Notes under the pieces: model-generated
The model's database searches: none
What the model saw: only the letters and a program-made list of their open reading frames with translations
Told to the model about the DNA's origin: nothing
From: Herbaspirillum sp. ASV7
GTDB taxonomy: Bacteria > Pseudomonadota > Gammaproteobacteria > Burkholderiales > Burkholderiaceae_D
DNA: 34,009 nt
Direction: 5' to 3'
Assembly (NCBI RefSeq): GCF_016429215.1
Contig: NZ_JAELUH010000060.1
Coordinates: 1-34,009 of the forward strand
Made by a program: the position numbers and the translations under genes
In this document: positions 23,727 to 31,598 of the stretch, piece by piece
Layout: the number at the start of each line of letters is the position of its first letter
Position numbering within the stretch: position 1 is the first letter of the stretch

Positions 23727-25325
23727 GGCGGCCTGGATCTGCCCGGCATCGAAGCGCTTCCAGCGTGCCGCCACATGCTGGTCGGGCCGGATCAGGTAGG
23801 TGGTGCCGGCGCGGGCGCCATAACGCGCCGCCGCCAGGCCCTCGCGATCGATGAGATCGGCGTCCGAACCGGGCGCGCCGATGGTCTTGACCGACACCTC
23901 GACGCCCGGCACCACGACCGCCGCCCCGGATGCCTCGCCAAAGACCAGTACCGTAAAGCCGTCGCCGAGCTGGTTGAGCAGCCAGCCCTCCTGCCCCTTG
24001 CAGGTGATGGGCGCATCGGCGCAATTGGTGCCGGGTTTCATCGAGCCGGCGAAGTCACCGGCATCCGGTGTATTGAGCGAAGAATCCAGGTAAGGCGTGG
24101 GGGTGGACAGACGTCCGCTATTGACCAGGGTGCGTGCAAAAGGCTCGCTCTCGGCCAGGACCAGCACGGCATCGCGCAAGACCTTGCTGGCGCGGCTCTT
24201 GGGCGTGATGAAGTCGGTCGAGCGGGTCGACTGACGCAGGTTGTCGTCGGCCGCAAAGGCGCGCTCCTCGTGATAGCTGTCGATGAAGCTGAGCGGCGCA
24301 CGGCCGTCGATGACCAGCTTGAGCTTCCAGATCAGGTTGTCGATATCCTGCACCCCGGTATTGGCGCCGCGCGCACCGAAGGGCGAGACCTGATGGGCCG
24401 CGTCGCCGGCAAAGAGCACGCGCTGATAGCGCAGGTTGTCGATGCGGCGGCAGGCGAACTGGTAGACCGAGACCCATTCCAGCTCGAACTCCACGTCCGG
24501 CCCGAGCATGGCCTGGATGCGCGGGATCACCTTCTCGGGCTTCTTTTCCTCGTCGGGATCGGCATCCCAGCCCAGCTGGAAGTCGATGCGCCAGACGTTG
24601 TCGCACTGCTTGTGCAGCAGCACGCTCTGGCCACGATGGAAAGGCGGATCGAACCAGAACCAGCGCTCGGTGGGGAAGTCGGCCTTCATGATCACGTCGG
24701 CGATGAGGAAGCGATCCTGGAAGAACTGCCCGGTGAACTCCGCCCCCAGCATCTTGCGCGTATCGCTGTTGGCGCCATCGCAGGCGATGACCCAATCGGC
24801 CTCCATGCGGAAGACGCCATCGGGGGTTTCCACCGTCAGCACGGCGTGGGTCTCGTCCTGGTGGAGGCTAAGCAGCTTGTGCTTCCAGCGCAGGTCGATG
24901 ACAGGCTGCCTGTCGCAAGCCTCGACCAGGTATTGCTCCAGATAGTATTGCTGCAGATTGATCATGGCCGGCATCTTGTGCGCCGGCTCGGGCAACAGGT
25001 CGAAGCTGTAGACCTGGCGATCCTCGAAGAACACCTTGCCTACCTTCCAGCTCACGCCCTTGTCCACCATGCGAGCGGCCACGCCCAGGCGATCCCAGAT
25101 CTCCAGCGGCCGCTTGGCATAGCAGACCGCGCGCGAGCCGATGCTCACGGTATTGTTGTCATCCAGCACCACCACGGGCAAGCCGCGCGCGGCGCACTCC
25201 AGGGCGGCTGTCAGGCCGATGGGGCCGGCGCCGATGACCACCACCGGATGGCGCTCGACGCGCCCCTGACGTTGCGCCTCGGATTGCCGGTAATCGAATT
25301 GGGGATAGGTATAGGTACTCTGCAT
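23703..25325 (-). CDS. FAD-dependent aromatic-ring hydroxylase (PheA/TfdB/MhpA-like)
   Basis: This 540-residue class A flavoprotein monooxygenase has the FAD motif VVIGAGPIGLTAAL (about 28-41), the DG motif WVIACDGANSDTR, and the GD motif RVLFAGDAAHQVSPFGARGANTG. A C-terminal thioredoxin-like domain (about 400-540) is typical of phenol hydroxylase-type enzymes. ATG 25325 (MQSTYTYPQF) has AAGGAG 6 nt upstream; the longer in-frame start at 25394 is not needed. It probably hydroxylates a phenolic compound using NAD(P)H and O2. It follows the VOC gene by 69 bp and is probably under the divergent MarR regulator. Confidence 0.85.
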   Translation of the reverse strand: MQSTYTYPQFDYRQSEAQRQGRVERHPVVVIGAGPIGLTAALECAARGLPVVVLDDNNTVSIGSRAVCYAKRPLEIWDRLGVAARMVDKGVSWKVGKVFFEDRQVYSFDLLPEPAHKMPAMINLQQYYLEQYLVEACDRQPVIDLRWKHKLLSLHQDETHAVLTVETPDGVFRMEADWVIACDGANSDTRKMLGAEFTGQFFQDRFLIADVIMKADFPTERWFWFDPPFHRGQSVLLHKQCDNVWRIDFQLGWDADPDEEKKPEKVIPRIQAMLGPDVEFELEWVSVYQFACRRIDNLRYQRVLFAGDAAHQVSPFGARGANTGVQDIDNLIWKLKLVIDGRAPLSFIDSYHEERAFAADDNLRQSTRSTDFITPKSRASKVLRDAVLVLAESEPFARTLVNSGRLSTPTPYLDSSLNTPDAGDFAGSMKPGTNCADAPITCKGQEGWLLNQLGDGFTVLVFGEASGAAVVVPGVEVSVKTIGAPGSDADLIDREGLAAARYGARAGTTYLIRPDQHVAARWKRFDAGQIQAALARCLCH

Positions 25326-25394
25326 CTTGTCTCCTTGTTGCCCGCGGGGCAGGTTGGTCTTTTTATGATCGTGCTGGTGGTATGGGTGGCGCAA

Positions 25395-25946
25395 TCAGTG
25401 GCCCTGTCCGGGCGCTGCGAATTCCTGCTCATGCATCCAGGCCGCGTGCCTGGGCGCGCGGCGGGTACGCGACCACTCCTCCAGCATCTCCCACTTGACC
25501 TGATCCAGCCGCTGCATCTGGCGGTCGCTGGCGCAATCGGCGGCCAGCTCCACGCGATGGCCGCTGGGGTCGAAGAAATAGATGGACTTGAAGATGGTGT
25601 GGTCAGTGATCCCGGTCACCTCGAGGCCATCGGCCTGCATGCGCTGCTTGACCTCCTGCAGGGTCTGTTCGCTGTCGACCTTGAAGGCGATGTGCTGTAC
25701 CCAGTCCGGGGTATTGGTGTCGCGCCCCATGGGCGGCGAGTTGGGGATCTCGAAGAAGGCCAGTACATTGCCCTGCCCCGCATCGAGGAACACGTGCATG
25801 TAGGGATCGGGGGCCTTGGTGGATGGCACCTGGTCTTCGGCGATGGCCAGGATGAAATCCATGTTCAGGTACTTCTGGTACCACTCGACGGTCTGCTTGG
25901 CGTCCTTGCAGCGGTAGGCGACGTGATGGATGCGTTCGATCTTCAT
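25395..25946 (-). CDS. VOC-fold protein, extradiol dioxygenase/glyoxalase-like
   Basis: This protein of 183 residues has metal-ligand motifs RIHHVAYRC (His), WVQHIAFKV (His) and GHRVELAA (Glu), consistent with a vicinal-oxygen-chelate metal site. ATG 25946 (MKIERIHHVAY) has GAGGAGA upstream. As first gene before an aromatic hydroxylase, a ring-cleavage dioxygenase is plausible, though a one-module VOC protein could also be a hydratase or isomerase. It carries a C-terminal tail (about 135-183) beyond the usual single VOC module. An operator palindrome lies 30 bp upstream. Confidence 0.78.
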   Translation of the reverse strand: MKIERIHHVAYRCKDAKQTVEWYQKYLNMDFILAIAEDQVPSTKAPDPYMHVFLDAGQGNVLAFFEIPNSPPMGRDTNTPDWVQHIAFKVDSEQTLQEVKQRMQADGLEVTGITDHTIFKSIYFFDPSGHRVELAADCASDRQMQRLDQVKWEMLEEWSRTRRAPRHAAWMHEQEFAAPGQGH

Positions 25947-25975
25947 ACGGGTCTCCTCGTTGATCTCGTTCAATT

Positions 25976-25991
25976 AGTAACGTTTGTTACT
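25976..25991. promoter_or_regulatory. MarR-type operator 1 (AGTAAC-gttt-GTTACT)
   Basis: This is a perfect 6+6 palindrome, 30 bp before the VOC start. It shares GTAACGTYTGTTAC with the second site at 26095-26110, so both are probably bound by the divergent MarR protein. Confidence 0.75.
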
Positions 25992-26057
25992 ATATGGAGA
26001 AGGCGAGGCAACGGTCAATGCAAGCCCGGCCTCGTCGAATGGCCGCGTAGCACCGTC

Positions 26058-26071
26058 TTGATCTGGATCAA
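26058..26071. promoter_or_regulatory. FNR/Anr-type box TTGAT-CTGG-ATCAA
   Basis: This is an exact match to the FNR consensus (TTGAT, four bases, ATCAA). It lies midway in the VOC/MarR intergenic region, 48 bp before the MarR start codon. It would add oxygen control to an oxygenase operon. A chance match is possible. Confidence 0.5.
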
Positions 26072-26094
26072 ACCTGAACCGGGCACTGTGGCTT

Positions 26095-26110
26095 GGTAAC
26101 GTCTGTTACC
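26095..26110. promoter_or_regulatory. MarR-type operator 2 (GGTAAC-gtct-GTTACC)
   Basis: This is a perfect 6+6 palindrome ending 8 bp before the MarR start codon, consistent with autorepression. It is nearly identical to operator 1. Confidence 0.75.
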
Positions 26111-26118
26111 ATGCGGGA

Positions 26119-26562
26119 ATGAAACTTCAAGAATTCTTCCCCTACCAGCTGGCACAGCTGGCCGAGGCGGTCAGCCGCTCGGTGGCGAGCGTCTACGCCG
26201 ACCGCTTCGGGTTGAGCCGCGATGAATGGCGCATCCTGGCGGCACTGGCCGAGGAAGGCCCGATGAAGGCCACCGACCTGGTACCGCATACCTCCCTGGA
26301 CAAGATGCAGGTCAGCCGGGCGCTGGCCAAGCTGGAAGATGCCGGCCTGATCCTGCGCGAGCCCAGCGCCGAGGATGCCCGCGCACGTATCATCAAGCCG
26401 ACGGCGCAGTTGCGCCGGCTCTACAAGAAGATCGTGCCGATGGTGGAGGAGCGCGAGGCGTATCTGCTGGCAGCCTTGAACAAGGCGGAGCGGGAGGTCT
26501 TGGTCAGCGCGATGGAGAAGATCCGTCAACGGGCCTCGCGCAACGCCGATCTGGAACCATAG
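26119..26562 (+). CDS. MarR-family transcriptional regulator
   Basis: This 147-residue winged-helix dimer type has the recognition region MKATDLVPHTSLDKMQVSRALAKLEDAGL (about 49-77) and a wing with REPSAEDARARIIKPT. The family typically represses a divergent catabolic or efflux operon and is released by a phenolic ligand, which suits the hydroxylase/VOC operon. ATG 26119 follows the operator closely, with only GCGGGA before it, so the mRNA may have a very short leader. Confidence 0.88.
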   Translation: MKLQEFFPYQLAQLAEAVSRSVASVYADRFGLSRDEWRILAALAEEGPMKATDLVPHTSLDKMQVSRALAKLEDAGLILREPSAEDARARIIKPTAQLRRLYKKIVPMVEEREAYLLAALNKAEREVLVSAMEKIRQRASRNADLEP

Positions 26563-26574
26563 GCGCCGGAAGAG

Positions 26575-26604
26575 GCCTGACCGGGGCGCGGCACCCAGTC
26601 AGGC
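26575..26604. terminator. Bidirectional hairpin between convergent genes
   Basis: GCCTGAC (26575-26581) pairs with GTCAGGC (26598-26604), with inner GGG/CCC pairing. It lies between the MarR stop (26562) and the dehydrogenase stop (26611). No T-run. Confidence 0.55.
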
Positions 26605-26610
26605 TGCGGC

Positions 26611-27531
26611 CTACATCGCCACGGCATTGATACGTCGAAGATGAGCAATGATGGCGCTATGATCCAACTCGCCGTCACCACTGGCGACCATGTCGTCGAA
26701 CAATCTGTCGGCCATCTCCAGCATCGGCAGCGACAAACCCAGGGTCTTGGCCATGGCCACGGCCGTGTGGGTGTCCTTGAGCTGGTACTTGGCCGGCCCG
26801 CCCGGCTTGAAGTCAGCCTGGATCATGCGCAGGGCATGCTGGCGCAAGGCCGTGGAATCGGCAAAGCCGCCCAGCAATGCCTCCCTCACCCGGGCCGGAT
26901 CGGCGCCGCCGCGCTCGGCCATCAACATGGCTTCGGCTACGCTGGCGATATTGGCGGCCACCATCATCTGATTGACCAGCTTGGCCAGTTGCCCGCAACC
27001 AGCTGGCCCGACATGGGTCGGCCGCCCCATGTGGCGCAAGAGCGGCACCGCCAGCTCCCAGGCCACGCTATCGCCACCGGCCATGATGGCCAGCGCGGCT
27101 TCGCGAGCGCCCTTCTCGCCGCCGGAGACAGGGGCATCGATGTAGTGAACACCCTGTTCGCGCGCGATGCGCGCCTGCTCCTGCGCGGTCGCCACCGGGA
27201 TCGAACTCATCACCACCAGCAAGCTGCCCGGGCGCATGGCTGAGATCACACCGGAACCTCCCAGCAGGATCTCGTCGCAGGCCGGACCGGAACTGAGCAT
27301 GCAGATCACAGCGTCGCTCCCGGCCGCCACCTCCTGCGCCTGGGCGACCAGTTCCACATCCAGCGCGGCCAGCGGGGCCGCCTTGGAGGGGGTACGGTTC
27401 CAGGCGCGCACCTGCAGGCCGGCACGCGCCAGGTGGCCGGCCATCGGCAAGCCCATGATGCCGGTGCCGACGAAACCGATGCGCTGCATGAGCGGCGACG
27501 CGCTTCGGGCTGCACTGGAGGACCTGCTCAT
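26611..27531 (-). CDS. Beta-hydroxyacid dehydrogenase (3-hydroxyisobutyrate dehydrogenase / tartronate semialdehyde reductase family)
   Basis: This 306-residue protein has the NAD(P) motif GFVGTGIMGLPMAGHL (about 19-34), substrate loop DAPVSGGEKGA, and the catalytic lysine in CGQLAKLVNQMM. The family reduces or oxidises short beta-hydroxyacids. ATG 27531 overlaps the upstream gene's stop in an ATGA; a start at 27489 (MQRIGFVG) would give the usual family length. It is last in a three-gene operon with an ABM-domain protein and a SAF-domain dehydrogenase. The exact substrate cannot be assigned. Confidence 0.82.
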   Translation of the reverse strand: MSRSSSAARSASPLMQRIGFVGTGIMGLPMAGHLARAGLQVRAWNRTPSKAAPLAALDVELVAQAQEVAAGSDAVICMLSSGPACDEILLGGSGVISAMRPGSLLVVMSSIPVATAQEQARIAREQGVHYIDAPVSGGEKGAREAALAIMAGGDSVAWELAVPLLRHMGRPTHVGPAGCGQLAKLVNQMMVAANIASVAEAMLMAERGGADPARVREALLGGFADSTALRQHALRMIQADFKPGGPAKYQLKDTHTAVAMAKTLGLSLPMLEMADRLFDDMVASGDGELDHSAIIAHLRRINAVAM

Positions 27532-27851
27532 GCGCGTGCTCCCGCCACCGGTCGTTGCAGGTAACCCAGTCGCACCGGCAGCTCGCGCACCACCAGGGCC
27601 GGGAAACCCGCCTGGAAGCGCTTCAGGTGGGGCGTGTCCAGATGCCGGTCGAAAGCCTGCCGGTCGTCATAGAGTTCATAGAACAGCACATGGTCCGAGC
27701 CCGGCAACGCAACCACATCGAAGCGCTGGCAACCGGGTTCGTCATGAATGGAATGATGGGCGTCGTCCTCGGCCAGTGCGAGGAAAGCCGCCATGCAGGC
27801 CGGCTTGACCTCGAACTCGGCGATCACGACGAATGCGCTGGCAGTCGTCAT
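27528..27851 (-). CDS. ABM-domain protein (antibiotic-biosynthesis/quinol monooxygenase family)
   Basis: This is a small ferredoxin-like alpha+beta barrel protein of 107 residues (107-112 depending on start). It shows EFEVKPACMAAFLALAEDD, DEPGCQRFDV and ELYDDRQAFDRHLDTPH, all typical of ABM/YgiN-type proteins. These act as cofactor-free monooxygenases or as isomerases and decarboxylating helpers in sugar-acid pathways. The start is ATG 27851 (GGGA upstream) or TTG 27866, which overlaps the upstream stop in TTGA. It is coupled to both neighbours. Confidence 0.8.
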   Translation of the reverse strand: MTTASAFVVIAEFEVKPACMAAFLALAEDDAHHSIHDEPGCQRFDVVALPGSDHVLFYELYDDRQAFDRHLDTPHLKRFQAGFPALVVRELPVRLGYLQRPVAGARA

Positions 27852-27862
27852 GCTGGTTCCCG

Positions 27863-29212
27863 TCAACGCAGGTTGCCGCGAGCCTGGTGTTCCATGTCGC
27901 GGCGCAGGGCCACCACATCCAGGTCGTTGACCAGTTCCACATCCTCGAAGCGCACGATGCTGTCCTTGGCCACGGCGCGCTTGAGCTTGACGTTGTGGGC
28001 CAGGCCGATGGGCAAGGCACCGATGGCCAGGCTCTTGCTGGCCGGGATGGCGTTGGCCCAGACCGCATACCCGCCTTCGCCGTCAAGGAACTCGCCGGGC
28101 TTCAGATCACGCTTGGCGGTCGCCACGGCATCGCCACGGAACTCCTTGGAGCAGCCGGTGGATTCGCCGCGCAGCACGGCCGACAGCACACTGATGCTGG
28201 TCTCCAGGCCGATCATGTGGAATGGCCGCCACATCGAGCCATACCAGCCGGACTTGTCCACCAGCAGACCGTATTGCTTGAAGCAGGCGCGGGCGTATTC
28301 GGTCGGCGCCTTGAAGGTGACGAAGACGCCATAGCGGATGTTGTTGAAGACTTCGCGGCCATCCGGCTCCTGGCTGGCGGCGATATCGACCAGTCCGGCA
28401 CGAGCCAGGCGTCCGCCTTCGGCGGCCGGCTTGAACACGCCGGCCAGGTCGTGCAGACCGGTGGGCGGGAAGGCCAGGCCGTCATCCGGGCAATCCAGGC
28501 CGGTGCCGTTGGCCACCGCCGCCATTTCGATGGCAGCCTTGGTGCCGTCGGTGAAGGAGTTGTACATCTTGGGATTGAAATCGCCCTTGGCCACTTCTTC
28601 ATCGGTCCAGCCGAAATAGCCCCACACCGTGTCGGGGGTCGAATAGCGATAGCGCGGCTCGAAATTCATGCCCTTGCCCGCCGAGACCAGCTCGAAACCG
28701 CAGGAGCGCACCCAGTCCACCAGTTCGCAGATGATGGCCGGCTGGTCGCCATAGGCCATGCTGTAGACCAGTCCCTTGGCCTTGGCGCGCGCGGCCAGCA
28801 GGGGACCACACATGCAGTCCGCTTCGACGTTGACCATCACCACATGCTTGCCGCCCTCGATGGCATCGAGGGCATGGCGCACCCCGGCGATGGGATGACC
28901 GGTGGCTTCGATGATGCATTCGATCTCTTCGCAATCGGCCAGCGCGGCGGCATTTTCCAGCACGCAGGTGGTGCCGTTCTTGACCGCATCCCCCAGGCTC
29001 CTGGCGGCATAGCGCTCCTTGGCCCAGCCCACGCGTTCCAGCGACGCATGCGCCTTGCTCACGTTGAGGTCGGCCACGCCGACGATGTGCATGCCTTCGA
29101 TATGCTGCGCCTGGGCCAACACCATGGAGCCGAACTTACCGGCGCCGATCAGGCCGACGCGCACCGGGCGGCCGGCCGCCGCGCGCTCGCGCAGCAAGCT
29201 GTACAGATTCAT
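27863..29212 (-). CDS. NAD(P)-dependent dehydrogenase with C-terminal SAF domain
   Basis: This 449-residue protein has an N-terminal Rossmann motif VGLIGAGKFGSMVLAQA (about 19-35), a homoserine-dehydrogenase-like middle (IIEATGHPIAGVRHAL, GKHVVMVNVEADC), and a C-terminal SAF-type segment (about 370-435, RDLKPGEFLDGEGGYAVWA). ATG 29212 (MNLYSLLRERA) has AAGGAAGAG upstream; an earlier in-frame start is not needed. Such proteins are found in carbohydrate-acid catabolic clusters; substrate is unknown. It is the first gene of the operon beside a LysR regulator and a TRAP transporter, and probably acts first on the imported compound (inference). Confidence 0.75.
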   Translation of the reverse strand: MNLYSLLRERAAAGRPVRVGLIGAGKFGSMVLAQAQHIEGMHIVGVADLNVSKAHASLERVGWAKERYAARSLGDAVKNGTTCVLENAAALADCEEIECIIEATGHPIAGVRHALDAIEGGKHVVMVNVEADCMCGPLLAARAKAKGLVYSMAYGDQPAIICELVDWVRSCGFELVSAGKGMNFEPRYRYSTPDTVWGYFGWTDEEVAKGDFNPKMYNSFTDGTKAAIEMAAVANGTGLDCPDDGLAFPPTGLHDLAGVFKPAAEGGRLARAGLVDIAASQEPDGREVFNNIRYGVFVTFKAPTEYARACFKQYGLLVDKSGWYGSMWRPFHMIGLETSISVLSAVLRGESTGCSKEFRGDAVATAKRDLKPGEFLDGEGGYAVWANAIPASKSLAIGALPIGLAHNVKLKRAVAKDSIVRFEDVELVNDLDVVALRRDMEHQARGNLR

Positions 29213-29423
29213 GTCTCTTCCTTCTCGTAATGGACGACGGCCATCTACGGTGCCGTCGCTGCGACTGGAGGTCAGATCCGGCAGGCGCAATGCCTGACCA
29301 TGTCCGCTTTTTTGCCGGGGAGTTGCAGTAGCGACTGCATACCCAACCCGTGCGAAAAAGTGTAATCAGCCGGTTTTGTTAAAACAATTAACATTTACGA
29401 GAAGAAAGTGTAGTTTTTCTAAT
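29213..29423 (-). promoter_or_regulatory. Leader and promoter region of the SAF/ABM/dehydrogenase operon
   Basis: This 211-bp gap is AT-rich at its upstream end (29360-29425). It contains GTTAA-AACAA-TTAAC (29377-29391), a small palindrome that could be a LysR-type site. No clear promoter pair was identified. Confidence 0.4.
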
Positions 29424-30344
29424 CTATCGCAAGTCCCTCAGGCCAGCCGGGACGAATTGCTCCGCCTGCCATTGCCGGACTTCCTCGCGCAGCCACTCCA
29501 GGAACAGGCTGACCTTCTTCTTGCGCAGGCTATCCACCGGACAGACCACCCACTGCGTGGTCTGGGCCACCCGGGGCGGATCGGCGACCGGACAGACCAG
29601 GCGTCCTTCCTGCAGTTCGCGCCACATCATCAGCGAGCTTTCCAGCGCCAGGCCGATGCCGTCGGCCGCCGCATCGATGGCCATGTGGCTGCGGTCGAAC
29701 AGCACGCGGCGCATCTGGTTGGGTGGCGTGATGCGGTTCAGCGAAAACCAGGTCGGCCACTGCACCTGGGACTTTACCGACTGGATCAGGCGGTGATGGA
29801 CCAGCTCCTCGGCGCTCAGGCTGCCGGCGGCGGCGTAGTCCGGGCAGCAGACCGGAAAGAACAGTTCCTCGGCCAACCCTTCCGTGTAGAGACCCGGCCA
29901 CTGGCCCCGGCCATGGCGGATTTCGACGTCCACTGTCTCTCGGGTGAAATCGGTGACTTCATTGGTCCCGTTGAGACGTACTTCGAGGTCAGGATTGGCA
30001 TCCAGAAAGCCCTTCAGGCGTGGCAGCAGCCATTTGCTCGACAGCGTGGGCGTGGCGCGCACGGTCAGCAGGGTCACCGGACGCAGGCCGCGAATGCTCT
30101 GGGTGGCTTCGGAAATACGGTCGATCTCCTCGGCAATCATGGAAAAGTAGCGCTCCCCGGCCTCGGTCAGGGCCACCCCGCGCCCGACCTTGACCATCAG
30201 CGAGGTCCCCAGGTGCGTCTCCAGCGACTGGATCTGCTGGCTCACCGCCGAGGGCGTGACATTGAGCTCCTCGGCCGCCGCCGAGATGCTGCCGGAGCGA
30301 GCAGCCGCGTGGAACACACTGATGGCGCGCAGGGGGAGGTACAT
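29424..30344 (-). CDS. LysR-family transcriptional regulator (GcvA-like)
   Basis: This 306-residue protein has an N-terminal helix-turn-helix (AARSGSISAAAEELNVTPSA, then VSQQIQSLE) and a GcvA-like effector domain from about 90 (RATPTLSSKWLLPRLKGF is characteristic of the subgroup). It is divergent from the TRAP transporter genes and upstream of the dehydrogenase operon, so it probably controls both. ATG 30344. Confidence 0.88.
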   Translation of the reverse strand: MYLPLRAISVFHAAARSGSISAAAEELNVTPSAVSQQIQSLETHLGTSLMVKVGRGVALTEAGERYFSMIAEEIDRISEATQSIRGLRPVTLLTVRATPTLSSKWLLPRLKGFLDANPDLEVRLNGTNEVTDFTRETVDVEIRHGRGQWPGLYTEGLAEELFFPVCCPDYAAAGSLSAEELVHHRLIQSVKSQVQWPTWFSLNRITPPNQMRRVLFDRSHMAIDAAADGIGLALESSLMMWRELQEGRLVCPVADPPRVAQTTQWVVCPVDSLRKKKVSLFLEWLREEVRQWQAEQFVPAGLRDLR

Positions 30345-30572
30345 AGACTCACCGTTTAAATTTTCTACAGATTGATGAAAAATAAATTAATTGTACTTCA
30401 CCAATAAAGCTTTTAAATTCAGTCACGCACCCGGATCGATGCAGTCGGAATGGCATCGCCACCGATGCGAGCACAGCCGCAGAGCTGTCTTACCTGGATG
30501 CGCTGCCAGACCGACCGGACCAGCCGGACCGGCGGCGACGCTCCTCCGACACAAGAAAACAGGAGACCCAGC
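30345..30572. promoter_or_regulatory. Divergent LysR / TRAP promoter region
   Basis: The first 75 bp beside the LysR start are very AT-rich, with two similar motifs, TTTAAATTTTC (30355-30365) and TTTTAAATTC (30411-30420), which may be LysR-type sites. The remainder is GC-rich leader. AGGAG lies 8 nt before the DctP start. Confidence 0.4.
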
Positions 30573-31598
30573 ATGAGCAAGATTTCCCCGCGCGGCATGT
30601 CGCGCCGTTCCGTCCTGGCTGCCGCCGCCGCCCTGCCACTGGTGAGCATCTGGAGCAAGCCGGCACGCGCTGCCGAATTCAACTACAAGCTGGCCACCGG
30701 CCAGTCGCTGGACCAACCCATCAATGCACGTCTGAAACAGGCCACCGACCGCATCCGCGAAGCCAGTTCGGGACGTCTGGACATCCGCTTCTTCCCGGCC
30801 AGCCAGCTGGGGTCGGATACCGACCTGCTGACCCAGGTGCGCACCGGTGGCGTGGAGTTCCTGAACCTGGCCGGCTCGGTCATTTCCACCGTGGTCCCGC
30901 TGGCGGCCATCACCAATGTCGGCTTCACCTACTCCGACTACCAGCAGGTCTGGTCCAGCGTGGATGGCGAACTGGGCAAGCTGATCCGCGCCCAGATCGA
31001 AAAGACCGGCATGATCTCGGTCTCCAAGGCGGCCGATAACAGCTTCCGGCAGATTTCCTCTTCCTCCAAACCGATCAAGAGCCCCGCCGACCTGGCCGGC
31101 TATCGTATCCGGGTGCCGGTATCACCGATGTTCACCTCGCTGTTCAAGTCGCTGGGCGCCAATCCGACTTCGATCAATTTCAACGAGCTCTATACCGCCT
31201 TGCAGACCAAGCTGGTCGACGGCCAGGAAAACGGCCTGGTGGCCATCGATGCCGGCAAGCTCTATGAAGTGCAGAAATACATCAGCCAGACCAACCACAT
31301 CTGGGATCCGTTCTGGCTGCTGGGCAACCGGCGTGCCTTCCAGGCGCTGCCGGACGATCTCAAGGACATCGTGCGGCGTGAATTCGACCGCGCCAGCATG
31401 GAGCAGCGTGGCGACGTCGAGCAACTGAATGCCTCCCTGAAAGACCAGTTGATCAAGAAAGGCATCACCTTCGATACCGCCAATCGCGACGCCTTCCGCA
31501 AGGCGCTCACAGAGGCCGGTTTCTACAAGGAATGGAAGGACAAGTTCGGTGCCGCGCCCTGGGCAGCACTGGAAGCCGTCGTCGGGAAGATGGCATGA
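30573..31598 (+). CDS. TRAP transporter substrate-binding protein DctP
   Basis: This 341-residue periplasmic protein has a twin-arginine type signal (MSRRSVLAAAAALP, ending near ARA/AEF), so it may be exported folded. DctP-family features are GRLDIRFFPASQLG, GYRIRVPVSP (carboxylate-binding Arg) and ELYTALQTKLVDGQEN. ATG 30573 has AGGAG upstream; the longer frame from 30450 is not credible. It binds an organic or sugar acid and is coupled by ATGA to the membrane component. Confidence 0.9.
   Translation: MSKISPRGMSRRSVLAAAAALPLVSIWSKPARAAEFNYKLATGQSLDQPINARLKQATDRIREASSGRLDIRFFPASQLGSDTDLLTQVRTGGVEFLNLAGSVISTVVPLAAITNVGFTYSDYQQVWSSVDGELGKLIRAQIEKTGMISVSKAADNSFRQISSSSKPIKSPADLAGYRIRVPVSPMFTSLFKSLGANPTSINFNELYTALQTKLVDGQENGLVAIDAGKLYEVQKYISQTNHIWDPFWLLGNRRAFQALPDDLKDIVRREFDRASMEQRGDVEQLNASLKDQLIKKGITFDTANRDAFRKALTEAGFYKEWKDKFGAAPWAALEAVVGKMA

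Noticed and set aside
23775-26099. 774-residue plus-strand open frame opposite the hydroxylase and VOC genes
   Set aside because: It spans two real genes and their intergenic operators on the other strand and shows no protein family.
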